42,611 nt of DNA, taken from assembly GCA_007375725.1 (NCBI GenBank), contig VMEV01000009.1, positions 1-42,611 of the forward strand, given 5' to 3'. The notes below the pieces were generated by a model that was not told the origin of the DNA, ran no database searches, and saw only the letters and a program-made list of their open reading frames with translations. Origin of the DNA: Parcubacteria group bacterium Greene0416_36 (GTDB lineage: Bacteria; Patescibacteriota; Patescibacteriia; VMEV01). Positions 1 through 9,230 of the stretch are shown piece after piece. Each line of letters starts with the position of its first letter. Positions within the stretch are counted from its first letter, which is position 1. The position numbers and the translations under genes are program-made.

Positions 1-104
1 TTATTCTTTTTCATAGGAAGGATGATTTTAATGGTTACTAAACATTTCCATTATCTCATCCCTTCTTTTTTATTTACACACTTTTAGTTTACAGTACCAT
101 ATCG

Positions 105-872
105 TTGGAGATTTCTAATTATGAAACGTTAGGTTTAAAAATTAGTGCCGTTAAGGAGTCTAAGCGTAAAGAATTATTAGATTTAGATGACCCGAGGAAG
201 CCTTCAAAAATCGTTTCATTATCTCAAGGTTTTTCCGATGTTGAATTATTTTCTGCATGGCTCACAGATAAACGAAATCCTTCATTGGTGAAGGGAGTGA
301 CGAATTTTTTTGATGAGGTGGAAGATTTTTATAAAATCGATCAGAGGGTATCTATGTCGTCACATGTAAAGACATCTTTGCAATCATTTTTATCGAAAAA
401 TAGTATTGCTTCGATTGTCGAAATGTCGAGCAAAATCAAGGGTGAGGAGAATACTGAAAAATTGGGTAAAGAGAAAGTTGAGGAGGAGAAAAAAAAGATG
501 GCAGATGAACAGAAAGTCGAAGAATCGAAGAAAGAAGAAGAGGCAAAAAAACAAGAACAGCCAAAGAAAACGGGTGGGGATGAAGTGATTGGATTTGAGC
601 GGGGGTTCGTGGTGTCAGGGAAGCCTAAAATAATATCTGCCGATTTGGGACCTGTAATGAGAAAAGAAGGTGCCGAAAAAGGGGTCCGGAAGATGGCCGA
701 AAAATCGGCCGAGAAAAATGCCACGGAGGCAAAAAGTACAAGTACGAGAAGTTTTTATTCGGATTCGTCTGCATCATTTTCAGAAGGGAGTGCGGACCTT
801 TCATCAGGTCCCAAAAAGATGAAAAAAGAAAAGAAAGGCATTTGGCAAACAATTAAAGGTTGGTTTTCCTGA
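105..872 (+). CDS. hypothetical protein with Lys/Glu-rich charged middle region (TTG start)
   Basis: 255-aa ORF, low-complexity EEKKK segment; no family recognised. Confidence 0.55.
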   Translation: MEISNYETLGLKISAVKESKRKELLDLDDPRKPSKIVSLSQGFSDVELFSAWLTDKRNPSLVKGVTNFFDEVEDFYKIDQRVSMSSHVKTSLQSFLSKNSIASIVEMSSKIKGEENTEKLGKEKVEEEKKKMADEQKVEESKKEEEAKKQEQPKKTGGDEVIGFERGFVVSGKPKIISADLGPVMRKEGAEKGVRKMAEKSAEKNATEAKSTSTRSFYSDSSASFSEGSADLSSGPKKMKKEKKGIWQTIKGWFS

Positions 873-946
873 GAATGATTACGGGATCATATTTTGGGAT
901 TTGACGAAAGCCTCGAAACGCGTTAAAAATGATCCTGTAGTCATTT

Positions 947-1020
947 CGGGGTATGGCGCAGTTGGCTAGCGCGCATGCATGGGGTGCATGAGGCCGCAGG
1001 TTCAAGTCCTGTTACCCCGA
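947..1020 (+). tRNA. tRNA-Pro (anticodon GGG)
   Basis: Acceptor CGGGGTA/TACCCCG, anticodon stem CATGC/GCATG with loop ATGGGGT (GGG at 34-36), T arm GCAGG-TTCAAGT-CCTGT, discriminator A; CCA not encoded. Confidence 0.93.
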
Positions 1021-1084
1021 CCCTTCGACTTCGTTGGCCCTTTAGGGCCGAACTTCGCTCACGGTCTGCGACCGTTACGGTTGA

Positions 1085-1139
1085 CCCCAAAAAAAACGTA
1101 GGGATGTTGCATTGCAACATCCCTACGTTTTTTTTGGGG
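1085..1139. terminator. perfect inverted repeat between convergent tRNA-Pro and rpmB, probable bidirectional terminator
   Basis: CCCCAAAAAAAACGTAGGGATGTTGC-ATT-GCAACATCCCTACGTTTTTTTTGGGG. Confidence 0.75.
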
Positions 1140-1151
1140 CTAAAATATTTT

Positions 1152-1343
1152 TTACGCCGCAACCGCGTATTTTTTCACCGATCTGATGCACGAGGTGCAG
1201 ATTTTGATTTGCTGTCCGTCGAATTTTCGGGATTGCAGATTGATATAATTTTTTGCCAAAGTTTTTTGGTTGGAATGGGAGCGCGTCGTGGTTTTAGCCG
1301 GTCCTCGTCCGCAAACATCACATGATCGAGACATAAAAAACAA
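1152..1343 (-). CDS. rpmB: 50S ribosomal protein L28 (start may be the second Met)
   Basis: MSRSCDVCGRGPAKTTTRSHSNQKTLAKNYINLQ...CTSCIRSVKK is L28-like, with CxxC pairs. Confidence 0.88.
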   Translation of the reverse strand: MFFMSRSCDVCGRGPAKTTTRSHSNQKTLAKNYINLQSRKFDGQQIKICTSCIRSVKKYAVAA

Positions 1344-1370
1344 TTACGAATTAAGAATTACGAATTGAAA

Positions 1371-1452
1371 CAACAAATCCCCCTTAATCCCCCTTTGACA
1401 AGGGGGAGACTGCGCCCTCCCTTGTCAAAGGGAGGGTTGGGGAGGGATTTAG
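1371..1452 (-). repeat. double-hairpin repeat DHR copy 1 (reverse orientation, 3' end eroded)
   Basis: caacaaatcccccttaatccccctttgacaagggggag...ccctcccttgtcaaagggagggttggggagggattt. Confidence 0.9.
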
Positions 1453-1594
1453 GAGATACAAATCAACACTAAATTAACATATTATGGGATTATAATCAAT
1501 ACTTTATTTTCATGAATGAATTTTGTACTGTGAATAATAGTAGTTATCAGTTTTTGGCTGTTACCTAAATCCTGAATCCTAAATCCTAATCTTT

Positions 1595-2227
1595 ATGTTT
1601 CTCGATCAGCTTTTCACTCATCCCGCGGTTGCGATGGCTTTCGCGGCGGCGATCCTTTTGGCTCTGACGGTCCATGAATTCGCCCATGCCCTGGTGGCTT
1701 CGTGGTTTGGCGATGATACCGCGGAGCGGGAGGGGCGCCTGACCCTCAATCCTCTCCCCCATTTGGATCCTTTTGGGACTTTGATGCTCCTTTTGGTGGG
1801 ATTTGGGTGGGGGAAACCTGTGCCCATTGACCCGCGGAATTTCAAGAATCCCAAGCGAGACAGTGCCTGGGTGGCGATTGCGGGTCCCTTATCCAATCTA
1901 TTATTCGGACTATTCGCAGTCATGCTCTACCGAATTTTGGGGGCAGGCGGGGTGGCGGGGGATAGCCTGGTCTACGGGTTTCTATTTTATCTTGTGAATA
2001 TCAACGCGGTTCTCATGCTTTTTAATTTGATTCCCCTGCCGCCTCTTGACGGATCCAAGATTCTTTTTGCGTGTTTGCCCGAGAAGTATCGGGAGTGGGA
2101 GTGGCAGCTCGAGCGTACGGGGCCGATGATCCTTCTTTTCCTAGTGATTATCGACTCTTTTACCCCCATTTCGATCTTTGGGACACTGTTTGGGGGGATA
2201 CTGAATACAATCAACCGATTGTTGTAG
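1595..2227 (+). CDS. site-2 protease family (peptidase M50) membrane protein
   Basis: HEFAHA zinc motif, NLIPLPPLDGSKI motif, multiple hydrophobic helices. Confidence 0.88.
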   Translation: MFLDQLFTHPAVAMAFAAAILLALTVHEFAHALVASWFGDDTAEREGRLTLNPLPHLDPFGTLMLLLVGFGWGKPVPIDPRNFKNPKRDSAWVAIAGPLSNLLFGLFAVMLYRILGAGGVAGDSLVYGFLFYLVNINAVLMLFNLIPLPPLDGSKILFACLPEKYREWEWQLERTGPMILLFLVIIDSFTPISIFGTLFGGILNTINRLL

Positions 2228-2253
2228 GTGAAATGATGCGGATTACAATTTAA

Positions 2254-2337
2254 CAACAAATCCCTCCCCAACCCTCCCTTTGACAAGGGAGGGAGCTGTT
2301 TCCCCCTTGTCAAAGGGGGACTAAGGGGGATTTGTTG
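2254..2337 (+). repeat. double-hairpin repeat DHR copy 2 (forward)
   Basis: caacaaatccctccccaaccctccctttgacaagggaggg...cccccttgtcaaagggggactaagggggatttgttg. Confidence 0.95.
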
Positions 2338-2351
2338 CTTTCATTTCGTTC

Positions 2352-2401
2352 AAAAAAACTGTAAGGGGTCCGACGTTACGTCGGACCCCTTACAGTTTTT
2401 T
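2352..2401. terminator. GGGGTCCGACGT palindrome with A/T flanks
   Basis: AAAAAAACTGTAAGGGGTCCGACGT-T-ACGTCGGACCCCTTACAGTTTTTT. Confidence 0.7.
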
Positions 2402-2416
2402 GATTCCCCTCACATA

Positions 2417-2443
2417 TTGATTTTTCCTTAATAATTATATAAT
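2417..2443 (+). promoter_or_regulatory. candidate promoter upstream of uvrA
   Basis: TTGATT, 15-nt spacer, TATAAT; short spacer lowers confidence. Confidence 0.4.
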
Positions 2444-2479
2444 ATAAGAACTATTAAAAATCGATTTTCAATTTTATCT

Positions 2480-5299
2480 ATGAATAAAAATTCTTCCGTG
2501 ATTCGGATCAAAGGCGCGAGAGTCCATAATCTGAAAAATATTGATTTGGAAATTCCCAAAGGGAAGCTGGTGGTCATCACGGGACTCTCGGGATCGGGGA
2601 AGTCATCCTTGGCTTTTGATACGATTTACGCGGAAGGACAGCGGCGATATATGGAGAGTTTGTCGTCCTATGCCCGGCAGTTTCTGGGCAATATGGAGAA
2701 GCCGGATGTGGATTTGATCGAAGGGTTGTCACCGACGATTGCCATTGACCAGCGGGCTGCTTCCAATAATCCGCGCTCCACGGTAGGCACGATCACAGAA
2801 ATTTATGATTATTTTCGTGCTATTTTCGCAATTATCGGCCGGCCTCACTGCCCCTACTGCGCCAAAGAGATTTCCAAGGACACTCCGGCAGGGATGGCCA
2901 AGCGGATCTTGGAGCTCTCTATGGAGTTTCCCGTGTATATTGTGGCTGAAGCGGTTAAGGAACATAGGGGAGATCCATTTACCGTGCTGGAAGAATTGGC
3001 CAAAAATGGTTATCGAAAAGTTCGCATCAATGGAAAGATGATGGATATTACCGTGGCCGTGGACGAGAGCTATGAGCGCAGCAAAACTTATTCCATTTCC
3101 GCGGTCTTTGCTCCCGCTATCACGGCGGGCGCCACGAAAAATGGGGTTTTGGACATGGTCCGACTGGCTCTTGAATTTGGAGACGGGGTGATTTTTGCAG
3201 TATCTGAGGATGGATCTCGGGAACATCGATTCAGCCAGAATTTTGCCTGTCCGCAGTGCGGTTTTCTTTTGCCGGCGATCGAGGGACGGAGTTTTTCATT
3301 CAATAGTCCCCAGGGAGCGTGCGCGGAATGTACAGGACTCGGCACCACTATTTCCGTGGATCCGGTTTTGGTGATCGCCAATCCCAAACTCACCTTGGCC
3401 GAGGGCGCCATCCGCGCGTGGAGCAAGCTGTTTGTCAATCAAAACGGGCACATGGAAGAGCTGGAGACATTCGCCGCGAGATATAAAATTTCCATGAATG
3501 ACCCAGTCGAATCTCTTTCCGATCGGGATATCAAGTTGATTTTATACGGAGATGCTCATTTCCGCGGAGTGATTCCTTATCTGGAAGAGAAATATAGGAC
3601 GACGGATTCGGAATATGTGCGGCGTGAAATTGAGAAATACATGCGCGTAGTGGTCTGCAAATCCTGTGGAGGCAAGCGTCTCAAAAAGGAAATGTTGGGA
3701 GTGATGGTGGGCGGCCTGTCCATAGGCGATTTGACGCATTTGCCCTTGGAAAAATTAAATACGGTTCTCGGGGGTTGGATATCCGGAGTCATGTCCAAAG
3801 AATCATCCGCTCTTGAGAAATTATCCAAAAAAGAGCTGGATATTGCCGGAGCCGCTTTGGTCGAGGTGGCCAAGCGTGTTTCGTCCATTTGCGAAATCGG
3901 GCTTTATTATGTGAATCTCGACCGCGCGGGCATGACCCTCTCGGGCGGCGAGTTGCAGCGTCTCCGTTTGGCCACCCAGATTCATTCTCTCTTGGTGGAT
4001 GTGGTGTATATTCTCGATGAGCCGTCCATCGGCCTCCATCAGCGGGACAATGACCGATTGATCGATTCCTTGAAGAAACTCCGCGATTTGGGCAATACCG
4101 TGATCGTGGTCGAGCATGATGAGGCTACCATGCGGGCCGCGGATTTGGTTATTGATATGGGCCCCGGAGCCGGAGCTCTTGGCGGCGAGATTTTAGCCAT
4201 CGGCACGGCAGCTGAGATCGAAAAATCACAGCGATCCCTTACCGGACAGTATTTATCGGGAGAATTGGAAATGGAACTGCCTGAAAAATTGCGAAAAGGC
4301 AGCGGCAAGACTATTTCCGTGGTGGGGGCGACAGCCAATAATCTACAAAATATCACGGTGGATATTCCTCTCGGGAAAATGGTGTGCGTGACGGGTGTGT
4401 CCGGATCCGGAAAATCGACTCTTATCGGCGATATCTTGGCGCGCGCGCTTTCCGCCCATTTCTACCGAGCCAAAGAACAGCCCTTGGCCCACAAAGAAAT
4501 CCGAGGCCTCGATTATATCGACAAAGTGATCAATGTGGATCAGTCGCCGATCGGCCGAACTCCCCGGTCAAATCCGGCCACATACACGGGTATTTTTACT
4601 TATATTCGCGATTTATTTGTCGAGATACCCGAATCCAAGATCAAGGGATTCAAAGCGGGCCACTTCAGCTTCAATGTGCGCGGAGGACGGTGCGAGACCT
4701 GTCAGGGAGACGGCATGATGCAAATCGGCATGCAGTTCCTCGATGATGTGTATGTGCCGTGCGAGGATTGCCATGGCACCCGCTATAGCCGCGAAGCCTT
4801 GGAGGTGCTCTACAAAGGCAAAAACATCGCGGCTATTCTGGACATGACTGTGTCCGAGGCGCGAAAATTATTTGGCGATGTGCCGGTGCTTTACCATAAG
4901 CTCGATACACTCTATGAAGTGGGGCTTGGTTATATTCGCCTGGGGCAGAGTGCCACGACTCTCTCCGGCGGAGAAGCCCAGCGCATCAAGCTGGCCACGG
5001 AACTGTCTCATCGCTCGACCGGAAAGACCCTTTATATTCTCGATGAGCCGACCACCGGGCTCCACTTCGAGGATACAAAGCGGCTCCTCCTTCTCTTGGG
5101 CCGACTCGTGGACCGTGGCAATACCGTCCTCGTGATCGAGCACAATCTCGACGTGATCAAATGCGCGGACTGGATCATCGACATGGGCCCCGAAGGCGGC
5201 CTACGCGGGGGACAGGTCGTGGGAGTCGGGACACCCCACGACATCGCCAAGATTGCGGCGTCTCATACGGGGAAATATCTTAAACAGATTTTGAAATAA
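2480..5299 (+). CDS. uvrA: excinuclease ABC subunit A
   Basis: Two ABC ATPase modules ([45 protein letters not shown]), zinc CxxC motifs, [12 protein letters not shown]. Confidence 0.98.
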   Translation: MNKNSSVIRIKGARVHNLKNIDLEIPKGKLVVITGLSGSGKSSLAFDTIYAEGQRRYMESLSSYARQFLGNMEKPDVDLIEGLSPTIAIDQRAASNNPRSTVGTITEIYDYFRAIFAIIGRPHCPYCAKEISKDTPAGMAKRILELSMEFPVYIVAEAVKEHRGDPFTVLEELAKNGYRKVRINGKMMDITVAVDESYERSKTYSISAVFAPAITAGATKNGVLDMVRLALEFGDGVIFAVSEDGSREHRFSQNFACPQCGFLLPAIEGRSFSFNSPQGACAECTGLGTTISVDPVLVIANPKLTLAEGAIRAWSKLFVNQNGHMEELETFAARYKISMNDPVESLSDRDIKLILYGDAHFRGVIPYLEEKYRTTDSEYVRREIEKYMRVVVCKSCGGKRLKKEMLGVMVGGLSIGDLTHLPLEKLNTVLGGWISGVMSKESSALEKLSKKELDIAGAALVEVAKRVSSICEIGLYYVNLDRAGMTLSGGELQRLRLATQIHSLLVDVVYILDEPSIGLHQRDNDRLIDSLKKLRDLGNTVIVVEHDEATMRAADLVIDMGPGAGALGGEILAIGTAAEIEKSQRSLTGQYLSGELEMELPEKLRKGSGKTISVVGATANNLQNITVDIPLGKMVCVTGVSGSGKSTLIGDILARALSAHFYRAKEQPLAHKEIRGLDYIDKVINVDQSPIGRTPRSNPATYTGIFTYIRDLFVEIPESKIKGFKAGHFSFNVRGGRCETCQGDGMMQIGMQFLDDVYVPCEDCHGTRYSREALEVLYKGKNIAAILDMTVSEARKLFGDVPVLYHKLDTLYEVGLGYIRLGQSATTLSGGEAQRIKLATELSHRSTGKTLYILDEPTTGLHFEDTKRLLLLLGRLVDRGNTVLVIEHNLDVIKCADWIIDMGPEGGLRGGQVVGVGTPHDIAKIAASHTGKYLKQILK

Positions 5300-5344
5300 T
5301 TTTTTTGTCAAGTCGACAATTTGGGGTGTGGGGATTAAGATTGT

Positions 5345-5426
5345 AAAAATTAGGCATTAGGCTTTAGTAATTAGCTTTTAGGAAGAAGCTAAAAAGCTAA
5401 AGCCTAATGCCTAAAGCCTAATTTTA
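5345..5426. repeat. word-repeat hairpin (TTAGGC/TTTAG words) directly upstream of asnS
   Basis: AAAATTAGGCATTAGGCTTTAG...CTAAAGCCTAATGCCTAAAGCCTAATTTT. Confidence 0.8.
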
Positions 5427-5432
5427 AAAAAT

Positions 5433-6728
5433 ATGAAACGAGATTTTATAGGGGAACTCTCAAGGAAAGTGGGGGAGAAGGTTACTTTGGCGGGGTGGGT
5501 TTTGAATTTGCGGTCGAGCGGGCAGATCATGTTTTTGGAGCTGCGCGACGGGTCGGGATTTATCCAGGCCATTGTCGAGAAGACTTCGGCTGGCGAGACT
5601 CTCTGGAATCTGGCCCAGACTCTGACTCTGGAGTCTTCAATAGAGGTAGAAGGTCTGGTCAAGAAGCATCCCAAAAAGGAAAATGTGTATGAACTGGACG
5701 TGAAATCCCTGAGAGTGGTGGGGACTTCTCCGGATTATCCGATTGGAAAGAAAGAGCATGGCCCAGATTTCTTGCTTGAGAACAGGCAGTTGTGGCTCCG
5801 AGTGCCTTCTCAGTGGGCGATTCTGCGAATCCGCCATCTGGTCAAAGCCTCTCTTCAGGAATTTTATAATTCCGAAGGGTTTGTGGAGATCGACACTCCG
5901 ACTTTCACGCCCACTCCCTGCGAGGGAACCACGGATCTTTTTGAAGTGCAGTATTTTGACAGGAAGGCGTATCTCACTCAGAACGGCCAGCTGTATCTCG
6001 AGGCGCTCGCCATGGCGCATGGAAAAGTGTACGATCTTTGCCCGAATTTCCGCGCGGAAAAATCCAAGACTCGAAAGCATCTGACGGAATTCTGGACCCT
6101 CAACCCGGAACTCGCTTTTTGCGAGCATGAAGAGAGTCTGGCTCTCCAAGAGCGCGCGGTGAAATATTCTGCGGCCTATATTTTGAAGCATGGACGGCGC
6201 GAACTCGAAGTCTTGGAGCGCAATATTCCGGATCTCGAAGCCGTGGTCGCCAAGCCTTTTATTCACTACGAATATCCCGACGCGATCGCCGAATTGCAAA
6301 AGCGCGGATCAGCTATTAAATATGGCGACGATTTGGGCGCGGACGATGAGGTCCTCTTGACTCAAGATAGTGATGTTCCGGTGATTGTGAAAAACTGGCC
6401 TGCGGAAATCAAGCCTTTTTACATGAAGCGGCATCCGTCGGATCCCAATCGCGTGCAGAATGCCGATATGCTGGCCTCGCGAGGATTTGGAGAGATCATT
6501 GGGGGCGGACAAAGAGAAGATGATTACCTGATCATGAAAAAAAGAATGGAGGACCAGAAAATGCCCATGGAAGTTTTTGGCTGGTATTTGGAACTCCGCA
6601 AATACGGCAGCGTCCCTCATTGCGGTTTCGGTATGGGAATCGAACGCCTTACCCGCTGGATGGGTGGCATTCACCATATCCGCGAAACCGCCGCGTTTCC
6701 GAGGATGCTGAATAGAATTACACCGTAG
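5433..6728 (+). CDS. asnS: asparagine--tRNA ligase
   Basis: OB-fold anticodon-binding N-terminus then class II core: TPTFTPTPCEGTTDLFEV, FRAEKSKTRKHLTEFW, CGFGMGIERLTRW. Confidence 0.92.
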   Translation: MKRDFIGELSRKVGEKVTLAGWVLNLRSSGQIMFLELRDGSGFIQAIVEKTSAGETLWNLAQTLTLESSIEVEGLVKKHPKKENVYELDVKSLRVVGTSPDYPIGKKEHGPDFLLENRQLWLRVPSQWAILRIRHLVKASLQEFYNSEGFVEIDTPTFTPTPCEGTTDLFEVQYFDRKAYLTQNGQLYLEALAMAHGKVYDLCPNFRAEKSKTRKHLTEFWTLNPELAFCEHEESLALQERAVKYSAAYILKHGRRELEVLERNIPDLEAVVAKPFIHYEYPDAIAELQKRGSAIKYGDDLGADDEVLLTQDSDVPVIVKNWPAEIKPFYMKRHPSDPNRVQNADMLASRGFGEIIGGGQREDDYLIMKKRMEDQKMPMEVFGWYLELRKYGSVPHCGFGMGIERLTRWMGGIHHIRETAAFPRMLNRITP

Positions 6729-6730
6729 GG

Positions 6731-6815
6731 CAACAAATCCCTCCCTAACCCTCCCTTTAACAAGGGAGGGCGCTTGTGTCCCCCTTGTCAAAGGGGGATT
6801 AAGGGGGATTTGTTG
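6731..6815 (+). repeat. double-hairpin repeat DHR copy 3 (forward)
   Basis: Same consensus; begins 2 nt after the asnS stop. Confidence 0.95.
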
Positions 6816-6836
6816 TTTGGATACCAAAGCATTTAC

Positions 6837-6885
6837 AAAAAAATGTAAGGGGTCCGACATAACGTCGGACCCCTTACATTTTTTT
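6837..6885. terminator. GGGGTCCGAC palindrome, second copy of the 2352-2401 element
   Basis: AAAAAAATGTAAGGGGTCCGACATAACGTCGGACCCCTTACATTTTTTT. Confidence 0.75.
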
Positions 6886-6889
6886 GTCC

Positions 6890-7159
6890 TTATTTCTTCT
6901 GCCCCGCCTGTATCATCTCCGCCACCTGATTTAATTTGTCATTGATCAGAATCATGTCTTTTTGAAGCGATTCCATTTCTTTGGCTTCAAGGCGTGATTT
7001 TTGCATGAGGGTCTGCTGGGTGGCGATTTGGGTGATTTGGGTCTGGAGAGTATTCTTGATCATCATGATCTGGAAAAAGACGATGACCGAGACGACAAAA
7101 CTTCCCAAAACGAGAATGTATAGGACGAATAAGTGTTGAGGATGTTGTTTGTGAAGCAT
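6890..7159 (-). CDS. small membrane-anchored coiled-coil hypothetical protein
   Basis: 89 aa, one TM helix (LFVLYILVLGSFVVSVIVFF) then Gln/Lys-rich helix. Confidence 0.6.
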   Translation of the reverse strand: MLHKQHPQHLFVLYILVLGSFVVSVIVFFQIMMIKNTLQTQITQIATQQTLMQKSRLEAKEMESLQKDMILINDKLNQVAEMIQAGQKK

Positions 7160-7274
7160 AGGTGAAATGGGTTAGTAGTGAGTAGGTGGTAGTGAGTGAT
7201 TATTTGAAATAAGTATATGCTTTTCTGGGGGACGCGACAAAAGCTGTCATAGCTGGTGATCCTCGGTGATTATT

Positions 7275-7382
7275 GTCATTGCGAGACTCCGCGTTTTAGC
7301 GGAGGCAAAGCAATCTCGCGTTAGTACCCATTCCGACACGAGATTGCTTCATCCCCGCTAAGGCGCGAGTCTTCGCAATGAC
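7275..7382. repeat. imperfect inverted repeat bounded by GTCATTGCGAG ... CGCAATGAC
   Basis: gtcattgcgagactccgcg...caaagcaatctcgcg...cacgagattgcttc...cgcgagtcttcgcaatgac. Confidence 0.85.
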
Positions 7383-7447
7383 ATTACGTTTCGGACACCA
7401 CGAAGGAAATTATGGTATACTAAAAATATTCTAGTCTAGATTCTTTT

Positions 7448-8659
7448 ATGAAGCAAAAAAAGGAGGGGGGGGCTTACAATCCGTTTTTCTATATTTATTT
7501 TTCGTGGAGAATGTTTGTAGGTTTTTTGATTTTTTTTCTATTTTTTAATTTTATATTAGACACGGTGATTGCTCGTTTTACCACTGGTCTTCTAGGCGAG
7601 TTGCTCTTCAATAAATTAGGTCGGGATGTATTAGTTTTGACGGGAGCTTCTTTTCTTTTGGCGTTTTTTTCGACTTTTCTTTACGGCAGTATTGTCACTC
7701 GGCTTCTCAATGTTTTTTCGGAAGTGCTCATGAAATTATGTTCCGATATGCTGGACGGAAAATATGATTTTGTCTGCGCGGATAAAAGCTGTTACGAGCT
7801 CCTGAAAAAGGCGGTAAAATACGAGACATTCAAGCAATTGGGTTTGAAGATCAGCTCTATCCACAATGGATTTAAAGAGGAGCTCGCTCATTTGGAACGT
7901 GAAATGAAAAAGAAAAAAAAGATTTTCGAAGATCAGTCCGAGTATGTGGCGATTATGTCCCATAAGCTCCGTACTCCCATTTCTGCGGTGCGTTGGAATT
8001 TGGAGATGCTCTTGGGCGGTGAATTCGGCGCACTCAAACCCAAACAAAAGGAGATTTTGGAAGATGCGGCCAGCGCCAATGGGAAGACTATTACCTTGGT
8101 GGACGAATTGCTCAAAATTTCGAGATTGGAAAGTGGCAAAGAATCATTAAAAGTAGAATCTTTTTCATTAAAAGAGGCCATTGATGCGGATATTGAGTCT
8201 TTCATGTTTAAGATTAAGGCTCATAATGTGGAAATTGTTCGCCGTTATCCGCACTCAGATATTAAAATCCAGACCGACCGGAAGTTTTTTGATGAAATTA
8301 TGCGCAATTTTATCGATAATGCCGTCAAATATAGCGCGGTGTCCGGCAGGCGCGGAGCTGTGGAGATTGGGTATCGGCAGGAGTCTGCCAATAAAATAGG
8401 GGTGTGGGTTCGGGATAATGGGGTGGGTATTCCAGAGAAAGAGCGCAAGCATCTTTTTCAGAAGTTTTTCAGAGCCTCTAATGTTTTGAGTTTAGATACT
8501 GAGGGGTCAGGATTGGGGTTATTTATTTGCCGAAAGCTGGCGCGGCTTATTCGCGCTCGGATTGATTTTACTTCCAAAGCAGGCGAGGGAAGCGTTTTTA
8601 GTCTTTATCTCCCGATATCGTCAAACATAAGGGGAAATACGGAAGGGTATGAAGAATAA
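7448..8659 (+). CDS. membrane sensor histidine kinase (HK1)
   Basis: TM segments, H-box IMSHKLRTPISAVRWNLE, N-box NFIDNAVKYS, DNGVGIP, GSGLGLF. Confidence 0.9.
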   Translation: MKQKKEGGAYNPFFYIYFSWRMFVGFLIFFLFFNFILDTVIARFTTGLLGELLFNKLGRDVLVLTGASFLLAFFSTFLYGSIVTRLLNVFSEVLMKLCSDMLDGKYDFVCADKSCYELLKKAVKYETFKQLGLKISSIHNGFKEELAHLEREMKKKKKIFEDQSEYVAIMSHKLRTPISAVRWNLEMLLGGEFGALKPKQKEILEDAASANGKTITLVDELLKISRLESGKESLKVESFSLKEAIDADIESFMFKIKAHNVEIVRRYPHSDIKIQTDRKFFDEIMRNFIDNAVKYSAVSGRRGAVEIGYRQESANKIGVWVRDNGVGIPEKERKHLFQKFFRASNVLSLDTEGSGLGLFICRKLARLIRARIDFTSKAGEGSVFSLYLPISSNIRGNTEGYEE

Positions 8660-9116
8660 AGGGTTCACCTTGATTGAGCTGATTATCACCGCAGCCTTGG
8701 TTTTGCTTATGACGGCTGTGGCGCTTCCGCCGCTCGGAAAATATATGGTGGGGAATTCCACGGCCGAATCAGCATCGGAAATGAGCACCTTTATTCAAAC
8801 CGCTAGGAATCGGGCCATTCATGGGAACTTCAATGATTCCTACGGTGTTCGTCTCTTGTCGGACCGGTTTATTTTGTTCAAAGGCGCCGTATTCAGTGCA
8901 GGTGAGTCCGATAATCGGACGACTTTGCTCCCTCCGGGACTGGAAATCGCGGATGTGACTCTTGCCGGCGGCGGAACTGATATTATTTTCACTGATATCC
9001 TCGGCCGCACGAGCCAGCCTGGTTCCGCTAAAATCCGCGTGATCGGTTCTCCGGACCATTGGCTGGTGACGGTGAGTGCGGAGGGGGTGGTGGAGACAGG
9101 GTGGGTGGATTTATAA
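8649..9116 (+). CDS. prepilin-type N-methylation protein, minor pseudopilin (GspH-like)
   Basis: MKNKGFTLIELIITAALVLLMTAVALPPL type III signal; start overlaps the HK1 end. Confidence 0.85.
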   Translation: MKNKGFTLIELIITAALVLLMTAVALPPLGKYMVGNSTAESASEMSTFIQTARNRAIHGNFNDSYGVRLLSDRFILFKGAVFSAGESDNRTTLLPPGLEIADVTLAGGGTDIIFTDILGRTSQPGSAKIRVIGSPDHWLVTVSAEGVVETGWVDL

Positions 9117-9117
9117 G

Positions 9118-9204
9118 CAACAAATCCCTCCCCAACCCTCCCTTTGACAAGGGAGGGGGTAGCAGCCTCCCCCTTGTCAAAGGGGGACTGAGGGGGATTT
9201 GTTG
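9118..9204 (+). repeat. double-hairpin repeat DHR copy 4 (forward)
   Basis: Same consensus, 1 nt after the pilin stop codon. Confidence 0.95.
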
Positions 9205-9230
9205 CTCTCATTCTACATTATTCATTAGAT

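Noticed and set aside
870-926. UGA read as sense at the end of ORF 105-872
   Set aside because: The C-terminus KGIWQTIKGWFS looks complete and other genes show no in-frame TGA, so recoding is not supported
975-1325. 116-aa + strand ORF
   Set aside because: Overlaps tRNA-Pro, a terminator palindrome and rpmB antisense
4384-4746. 120-aa + strand ORF inside uvrA
   Set aside because: Out-of-frame shadow of uvrA
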